From: Bacteroidota bacterium
Lineage (GTDB): Bacteria; Bacteroidota; Bacteroidia; Cytophagales; Thermoflexibacteraceae
DNA length: 36,917 bases
NCBI GenBank assembly: GCA_004292785.1
Contig: RDXG01000208.1
Span: 1 to 36,917 of the forward strand
Direction: 5' to 3'
Positions 31,075 to 36,917 of this stretch are shown here, piece after piece (position 1 is the stretch's first letter; every line of letters begins with the position of its first letter). The notes beneath the pieces are model-generated. The model was not told the origin of the DNA. It saw only the letters and a program-made list of their open reading frames with translations, and did not search any database. The translations under genes and the position numbers were made by a program.

Positions 31075-34000
31075 TTAGAATCCAATGCTTAGACCTACCA
31101 TATATTGTCTTGGTCTTGGATAAGAAGCATAATCAATACCAATAGAAGCAACATTGTTTGTAACCGCACCATTGCTAATTTCTGGATCGTAACCTGTGTA
31201 GCTAGTGAATACAAAAGCATTTTGAACAGTGGCATACAATCTCAACATACTCAACCATTTTACAGAACCTGCTTTCATAGTATAGCCCAAAGTGATGTTA
31301 TCAATACGTAAAAAAGACGCATTTTCTAACCAACGAGAAGAATATACTTGGCTTTCACCTGCTTTTACTCCGTCAGTTAAAGCAACTTTGAGAGCATTGA
31401 TGTTGTTGTCCACACCATTTTTAGTAGCATATTCCAAAGCAGTATTGTTAAAGATTTTACCGCCTTGTGTGCCTCTAATAAAAATGTTCAAATCAAATTG
31501 TTTGTAGTATAATCTGTTGCTCAAACCGTAATTGAAAGATGCTTGTGCATTACCAATCACTCCTTTGGTAGAACTAAGTTTCTCGATTCCGTTTTCGATT
31601 CCTTGAAATTCAGGACCATAGAAAGTACCAATAGGCTGACCTACTTGGATAATTTGTGCAAATGTACTTGTTTGACCTGCACCACTTACCAAACCAGTAA
31701 TGATATCACCTTTAGCACCGTCTGCTTCGTTACCCAAACTTGTTACTTTGTTTCTGTTGGCAGAAATATTAAAGCCTGTTTCCCATTTCAAACCACCAGC
31801 CTCTTGTTTGTCCACATTGATGGTATTGATCATAAACTCAACTCCTTGATTATCTACCGCACCTGCATTGTTAAGGTAAGTACGAGCTGCTGAAGGAGAA
31901 GGAATGTTATATTCTACCAACAAACCAGTTGTGTTTTTGAGGTAATAATCTACCGAACCTGTGATTCTGCCTGCTAAAAAACCGAAGTCAATACCTGCAT
32001 TGATACTAGATGTTTGTTCCCATTTCAAATTAAGATTTGATACTTGGATAGGAAATACTCCCGCCAAAGCAACTTGATCGCCTAAACCAAATATTGCACG
32101 ATAATCGGGATTGGCATTCATTAAATCCAAAGATCTATAGTTTCCAATTTCTTGGTTACCTGTAACACCATAACCTACACGAACTTTCAAATCAGACAAA
32201 GAAATAGAAGATTTGGCTGAAGACATAAATGCTTCGTCAGACATTCTCCAAGCAAATGAACCAGAAGGGAAAATACCCCATTTGTTGTTCGCACCAAAAC
32301 GAGAAGACCCATCTCTACGAATAGTAGCCGTAAACAAATATTTTCCTTTGATGTCGTAATTTACTCTACCCATAAACGAAATCAAAGTATTCAAACTTTT
32401 GAATGAATAAGGTTTAACAGAGTTGTCCGCACCTGCACCCAAAGAATTGTAAGAAAAACCATCAGTAATGAAGTTACGAGCAGTTACACCAAAACCTTCT
32501 CTAATAAAATCTTGGTACATATAACCTGCAATTGCACTCAAATTATGTCCTGGCATAACTTCTTTGTTATAAGACAAAGTAGCTTCCAAAAGCAAATTCA
32601 CAGCGTCCACATTTCCAATAGTAGCAATACCACCTACAGGCGAACCAGCAGGAGAGGCTTTAGGAATATAAGATTTACGAACAGATGTACTTCTGTCTGC
32701 TCCTACATTCAATTTTGCTCTCAAACCAGGAATAACTTCGTATTCAGCAGAAAAGTTACCCAATATTCTTTGCGTTTTTGTAACATCATCAACTTGGTTT
32801 ACCAAAGCAACAGGGTTACGAATAGAAGGAGTAGGATATTCATAATAAGAACCATCTGCATTTGTTACAGGAAAAGTAGGATTCATTTTGAATACGTTGG
32901 TAAATGTACCACCAGAAAAACCACCAGTAGCCGTGTAAGGAATGTTATTGTCTGTGGTTAAACCTGTGGTCAAGTTCATACCCAAAACCAATTTGTTTTC
33001 AAACATTTTGTGTGTTGCATTTACACGAATATTTGTACGTTCCATACCTGATTTCAAAACAATACCCTGTTGATTAAAATAGTTCAAAGACACACGATAT
33101 TGTGTATTTTCTGTACCACCACCAAAAGAAATGTCATGATTATGTGTTACTGCATTTCTTGTAAGTGCATCTTGCCAATCTGTGTTTGCAGTACCTAATT
33201 GGTTGGTCAAATTATTGCTTTGCACATAACTTCTGTAATCGGCAGCAGTAAGCAAATCCAATTTTCTATAAATTTGAGAAACACCAACATAAGTGTTATA
33301 ATCTAAGGTCATTTTACCTTGTTTACCTTTTTTGGTAGTAATGATAATAACACCATTCGCACCACGAGAACCGTAAATTGCACAGGCAGAAGCATCTTTC
33401 AAAATGTCAATAGATTCGATGTCGTTCGGATTCAAAAAGTTTAATGGGTTTTTTGGAGGCGCACTAGAAATATCGTTTCCAGAACCAGATGCTGAATTTG
33501 ATCCATTATCAATCGGCATACCATCAACCACATACAAAGGACTACTGCTACCAGTAATAGAAGTACCTCCACGAATACGTACACTCACACCAGAACCTGG
33601 CTCGCCATTGTTTGACGAAATAACTACCCCAGCAGCACGTCCTTGCATCAATTGCTCTGGAGAGGCAATTGGACCTACGTTAAACTCTTTTGAAGTTACC
33701 GAAGTCATCGCACCTGTAATATCGCGTTTTTTAATCTCACCGTAACCAACCACTACAATTTCTTCTAGTTGTTGTACGTCAGGTTTCATGCTAATTTTAA
33801 TGCCGTCAGTTTGCGAGCCTAAAGAAAACTCTTGTGGCAAATAGCCAATAAAAGAGAATACCAATGTTGCACTTGCAGGAGCATTCAAACTGAAATTTCC
33901 ATCAAAATCGGTAGTTGTTCCAGTAGTTGTTCCTTTTACAACCACACTCACACCAGGAAGCCCCGAATTGTTTTCATCAAGTACTGTTCCTGATACCTTT

Positions 34001-34137
34001 TGGGCATAAACACTATTGCCTGCAAAAAATAACATCAAGATCACCATAGAAAGCCATTTTAGTCCACTTGGCTTCCCGTTTTGATCGATAAAGAGATTTC
34101 CCAACTTAAAGTCAGGTTTAGTCATGATTTTTTTCAT
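31075..34137 (-). CDS. SusC/RagA-family TonB-linked outer-membrane transporter
   Basis: 1020 residues. About 27 residues precede a hydrophobic signal segment that ends VYAQ. Next comes a carboxypeptidase-regulatory-like domain (VSGTVLDENNSGLPGVSVVVKG), a TonB-box region (EEIVVVGYGEIKKRDITGA), the plug with LYVVDGMPI and SIDILKDASACAIYGSRGANGVIIITTKKG, and a 22-strand barrel ending YMVGLSIGF. It imports ligand captured by SusD, using TonB energy. No sigma factor, anti-sigma factor or enzyme gene accompanies the pair in this window. Confidence 0.93.
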   Translation of the reverse strand: MKKIMTKPDFKLGNLFIDQNGKPSGLKWLSMVILMLFFAGNSVYAQKVSGTVLDENNSGLPGVSVVVKGTTTGTTTDFDGNFSLNAPASATLVFSFIGYLPQEFSLGSQTDGIKISMKPDVQQLEEIVVVGYGEIKKRDITGAMTSVTSKEFNVGPIASPEQLMQGRAAGVVISSNNGEPGSGVSVRIRGGTSITGSSSPLYVVDGMPIDNGSNSASGSGNDISSAPPKNPLNFLNPNDIESIDILKDASACAIYGSRGANGVIIITTKKGKQGKMTLDYNTYVGVSQIYRKLDLLTAADYRSYVQSNNLTNQLGTANTDWQDALTRNAVTHNHDISFGGGTENTQYRVSLNYFNQQGIVLKSGMERTNIRVNATHKMFENKLVLGMNLTTGLTTDNNIPYTATGGFSGGTFTNVFKMNPTFPVTNADGSYYEYPTPSIRNPVALVNQVDDVTKTQRILGNFSAEYEVIPGLRAKLNVGADRSTSVRKSYIPKASPAGSPVGGIATIGNVDAVNLLLEATLSYNKEVMPGHNLSAIAGYMYQDFIREGFGVTARNFITDGFSYNSLGAGADNSVKPYSFKSLNTLISFMGRVNYDIKGKYLFTATIRRDGSSRFGANNKWGIFPSGSFAWRMSDEAFMSSAKSSISLSDLKVRVGYGVTGNQEIGNYRSLDLMNANPDYRAIFGLGDQVALAGVFPIQVSNLNLKWEQTSSINAGIDFGFLAGRITGSVDYYLKNTTGLLVEYNIPSPSAARTYLNNAGAVDNQGVEFMINTINVDKQEAGGLKWETGFNISANRNKVTSLGNEADGAKGDIITGLVSGAGQTSTFAQIIQVGQPIGTFYGPEFQGIENGIEKLSSTKGVIGNAQASFNYGLSNRLYYKQFDLNIFIRGTQGGKIFNNTALEYATKNGVDNNINALKVALTDGVKAGESQVYSSRWLENASFLRIDNITLGYTMKAGSVKWLSMLRLYATVQNAFVFTSYTGYDPEISNGAVTNNVASIGIDYASYPRPRQYMVGLSIGF

Positions 34138-34330
34138 TAGTGAATTGGGATTAAATAATTAAGAATTTACAAATGATTTTAGACTTAAGTTTAAAAAATT
34201 AATGTACTAAACAAATTTTTTTTGAAGATGATTAATTAGGTATTAATTCTTCACTGTTTTAATGATTACTATTTTGAGATAAATAATTTTGCTGTGTTTA
34301 ATCAAATACCAAATCTTTGATTTTAGTTCT

Positions 34331-34362
34331 CAAAAGTAGTAGTATTTTTAACAAAATGCAAA
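34331..34362 (-). promoter_or_regulatory. Bacteroidota-type promoter for susC
   Basis: On the minus strand TTTG (34362-34359), a 20-base spacer and TACTTTTG (34338-34331), both matching consensus. The transcript would carry a leader of roughly 190 bases before the susC ATG. Confidence 0.6.
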
Positions 34363-34715
34363 CTAATTTTAATAAAATTTTACATTTTGATTAACAAAAA
34401 AACTAATATGGCTTATATTTTATTTAGTTCACTGTAAATCAGCGAGTTAAATAAAGTATTTATTTTATAAGAGTCAATTTTAAATACATTTTTTCAATAA
34501 AAAAAATTTATTTGAAAAAATAAAAATCATTGTTTAAACAATAATTTAAGCGTTTCGTAGCCTATTTTCTGAAAAAATACAAATTGTTTTCACAAAACAG
34601 TATTTTTTTACCCTATCTCTAAAAAAAATAGTGTTTTTTTTTTATTTTTTCACAAAAAAATACCAATAAATTCATGTAATAATTTTCTTGGTTTTTTAAT
34701 CAAAAAATATTTTTT

Positions 34716-34723
34716 TATATTTG
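34716..34723 (+). promoter_or_regulatory. -7 promoter element for the TonB-dependent receptor
   Basis: TATATTTG is an exact TAnnTTTG match, 17 bases before the ATG. The nearest TTG is 25 bases upstream, longer than usual. Confidence 0.45.
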
Positions 34724-34740
34724 CAACAAAATTGCATTAT

Positions 34741-36917
34741 ATGAAAATTTGTTTCTCCATTTTATTTTTTTTCTGTTGTTCGTTTGTTTATGCGCAAAAT
34801 TGCAACACAATTTTGAAAGGAAACATTCAGGAATTTCAACAGAAAAAAGCCATTCCTAATGTAAATATTCAGATCAATAACAAAGTGTTGGTCAGTAATT
34901 CCGAAGGAAAATTCGAAGTTCAAAATCTTTGCGCCCAAAAATACCAAATTATTTTTTCTTGCATTGGCTACGAAACCCTAAAAATGAATGTTGATCTAGC
35001 CAAAAATCAAGAAATTACGGTTTTTCTAAAAGAATCGGTTCAGGAATTAGAAGGCGTAATGATCGAAGACGAATTTTTGAACGAACAAGACCTACAACAT
35101 ACCCAAAATATAGAAAAAATAGATCAAAAATTTTTGTTGCAAAATTCTAGTACCACTTTTGTTAATGCACTCGAAAAAGTGCAAGGCATTTCGGCAATCA
35201 ATACTGGAGTTGGAATTGCAAAACCTGTGATCAGAGGAATGAGTCGCAACAGGGTCATTGTCAATGATTTAGGAGTCAAACAACAAGGACAACAATGGGG
35301 AACTGATCACGGTTTGGAAATTGATCAATTTGCGGTAGAAAGGCTCGAAGTTATTAAAGGCGCAAATTCTTTGCTTTATGGTTCTGACGGAATTGGTGGA
35401 GTGATCAACATTTTGCCCCCGATTGTACCACAAAAAAACACCTTAAAAGCACATTTTTTGAGTAGTTTTAAGTCTAATAACGACCTTTTTGCCACTTCGA
35501 CTCTTGTGGAAGGCAACAAAAAGGATAATATTTTCAGAATCAGGTTTAGCAGTCAAGATTTTGGGGATTATAAAGTTCCTACTTCCGAATTTCGTTATAA
35601 CCGTTATATTTTGCCAATTTTTAAACAATTACTCAAAAATACGGCTGGAAATGAACGCAATTTGTCCGTAATGTTTGGGATTCACAGAAAATGGGGAGCA
35701 ATTCATTTGACTTTGAGCAACTTTAACCAAAAAGCAGGACTTTTTGCAGGTTCAATGGGAACTCCGCGCGCTTATCAGTTGCAAAATGATGGAAACAGCC
35801 GAAATATTGATGTGCCAAGACAAGTAAATAATCATTTTAAAGCCATTTTAAATACGACTTTTTTCTTTGGAAAAAACTATTTGGAACTTGATTTGGGCTA
35901 TCAAAACAATGCTCGCAGAGAAGAGTCGAACCCACATTCGCATGGCAGAATAAAGATCGATTCTACAAATTTGTTGGCTTTGGGTTTGAACTTACAAACT
36001 TTGACCGCCAATGCTCATTTTCATCATTTTTTGAACGAAAAAAATAAATTGGTTTATGGTTTTAATTCAGAATATCAAGACAACAAAAGAAGCGGTTACG
36101 AATTTTTAATTCCTGATTATCAACAGTTTAGCACAGGTTTTTTTCTGTTTAACGAACACCGTTTTTCGGACAAACTACAAATTAATGGCGGTTTGCGTTA
36201 TGATTTTGCCAATCAAAAAAGCAATATTTACACAGACGATTTTTATGGCGAATTGACTGGAAATGCGGTTCGTTCTCCGCAATTATCTAATTTTTTTCAC
36301 AATATTTCGGGAGCTTGGGGAGCATCTTTTACGCCCAATGCTGTTTGGAATTTGAAACTTAATTTAGGAAAATCTTTTAGAATGCCCAGCATTGCAGAAT
36401 TGGCGAGTAATGGCGTTCATCATGGCACTTTTAGGCACGAATTGGGCAATTCTGAACTCAAAAACGAGCAAGGCTGGCAAACAGATTTGGGCATTTTCTA
36501 CAAAAAAAATAATTTTGATTTTGCTTTGACTCCTTATTTCAATTATTTTTCTAACTTCTTGTATCTCAAACCCTTAGCACAGTTTTCGCCTTTGCCTGAA
36601 GGTGGACAGTTATTCACTTATTCGCAGACACAAGCCCTTACTTCTGGTTTTGAAATGAATACAAATTATGTTTTTCTCAAAAATTTTGAAGCAAAATTGG
36701 GAGCAGAATATTTATATACCCACAATTTGGATACTTCTTTGCCTTTGCCTTTTTCACCACCATTTTCGGCATCTTTGGAACTGAATTACACCATTCCTGA
36801 ACTCAAAAAAAGCGTAAGAAATTGGTATTTTAACGTATTTTTCAAGCAAGTTTCTGCCCAAAACCGTACAGATCGCAACGAATTGGAAACTCCTGCTTAT
36901 CATTTGCTAGAAATGGG
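34741..36917 (+). CDS. TonB-dependent outer-membrane receptor, 3' end beyond window
   Basis: Open from ATG 34741 to the window end, 725 codons with no stop. Signal peptide 1-19 (ending VYAQ), then a carboxypeptidase-like CarboxypepD_reg domain (GNIQEFQQKKAIPNVNIQ, FSCIGYETL), a plug (VNALEKVQGISAINTGVGIAKPVIRGMSRNRVIV, VERLEVIKGANSLLYGSDGIGGVINI) and most of a barrel (FRMPSIAELASNGVHHGTFRHELGN). This is a classical siderophore/metal-type receptor, not the SusC type. Histidine-rich loops (NPHSHGRIKI, HHGTFRH) hint at metal ligand binding, a weak inference. Transcribed divergently from susC. Confidence 0.9.
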   Translation, partial: MKICFSILFFFCCSFVYAQNCNTILKGNIQEFQQKKAIPNVNIQINNKVLVSNSEGKFEVQNLCAQKYQIIFSCIGYETLKMNVDLAKNQEITVFLKESVQELEGVMIEDEFLNEQDLQHTQNIEKIDQKFLLQNSSTTFVNALEKVQGISAINTGVGIAKPVIRGMSRNRVIVNDLGVKQQGQQWGTDHGLEIDQFAVERLEVIKGANSLLYGSDGIGGVINILPPIVPQKNTLKAHFLSSFKSNNDLFATSTLVEGNKKDNIFRIRFSSQDFGDYKVPTSEFRYNRYILPIFKQLLKNTAGNERNLSVMFGIHRKWGAIHLTLSNFNQKAGLFAGSMGTPRAYQLQNDGNSRNIDVPRQVNNHFKAILNTTFFFGKNYLELDLGYQNNARREESNPHSHGRIKIDSTNLLALGLNLQTLTANAHFHHFLNEKNKLVYGFNSEYQDNKRSGYEFLIPDYQQFSTGFFLFNEHRFSDKLQINGGLRYDFANQKSNIYTDDFYGELTGNAVRSPQLSNFFHNISGAWGASFTPNAVWNLKLNLGKSFRMPSIAELASNGVHHGTFRHELGNSELKNEQGWQTDLGIFYKKNNFDFALTPYFNYFSNFLYLKPLAQFSPLPEGGQLFTYSQTQALTSGFEMNTNYVFLKNFEAKLGAEYLYTHNLDTSLPLPFSPPFSASLELNYTIPELKKSVRNWYFNVFFKQVSAQNRTDRNELETPAYHLLEM

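Larger units (their letters stand above)
34138..34740. other. divergent intergenic region between susC and the TonB receptor gene
   Basis: About 600 bases, strongly AT-rich. It carries the susC promoter on the minus strand and a -7 element for the receptor gene on the plus strand. The 190-base susC leader contains no obvious open frame or clear long hairpin. No other gene is evident. Confidence 0.6.

Noticed and set aside
29462-34137. A full polysaccharide utilisation locus
   Set aside because: Only SusC and SusD are present; no glycoside hydrolase, lyase, sulfatase or regulator lies beside them in the window.
1-36917. CRISPR array, prophage or insertion sequence
   Set aside because: No regularly spaced repeats, integrase, phage structural genes or intact transposase could be seen; the partial gene at the left edge is only a possible Rpn-type protein.

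Overview
The window looks like a chromosome segment from a low-GC member of the Bacteroidota, most likely a Cytophagales-type marine or freshwater bacterium. Evidence: a SusC/SusD pair, several TonB-linked outer-membrane proteins, promoters of the TAnnTTTG (-7) / TTG (-33) type, no Shine-Dalgarno sequences before most starts, 7TM-DISM sensor proteins, two-component-propeller repeats, and AT-rich intergenic DNA. Almost everything is ordinary chromosomal gene content. There is no prophage, insertion sequence or CRISPR array.

Layout. 1-912: the tail of a coiled-coil protein (possibly an Rpn-type nuclease) and a small secreted protein. 913-4895: an SLC13 transporter, then a three-gene run (crystallin-thioredoxin fusion, VanX-like dipeptidase, methyltransferase). 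4983-9319: two tandem paralogous membrane sensors with SpoIIE/PP2C phosphatase domains. 9373-11018: two minus-strand secreted/outer-membrane proteins. 11230-13331: a propeller-OmpA fusion and an SDR protein. 13394-17709, minus: AraC regulator, alanine-dehydrogenase-like enzyme, TsaE, Uma2 protein and FabI. 18171-19774: PII protein and ammonium transporter. 19843-23441, minus: glycosyltransferase 9, YigZ, beta-helix protein and HisC. 23442-23839: a gene-poor stretch with a tRNA-like element and a plus-strand terminator. 23840-26638, minus: papain-like protease, membrane coiled-coil protein and STAS antagonist. 26885-29387: biotin carrier protein, RNase HII and Ffh. 29462-34137, minus: SusD and SusC. 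34741 to the end: a divergent TonB-dependent receptor running off the window.

How the genes fit together. PII and AmtB form the classic ammonium-uptake pair. The two PP2C sensors and the STAS protein are the phosphatase and antagonist halves of a partner-switching pathway, though they are about 17 kb apart. SusC/SusD form one outer-membrane uptake complex. TsaE, Ffh, RNase HII and FabI are housekeeping genes.

Most notable observations: (1) ffh, normally essential, carries an apparent 22-nt deletion that breaks its frame near codon 14. (2) A 63-nt tRNA-like fold without room for a D-arm sits between a promoter-like sequence and a strong terminator at 23540-23651. (3) Two intergenic hairpins 8.4 kb apart share architecture, including both bulges, and differ by compensatory base-pair changes. 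(4) A calcium-type crystallin domain is fused to a thioredoxin. (5) Two enzymes (SDR, alanine dehydrogenase-like) lack a canonical catalytic residue.
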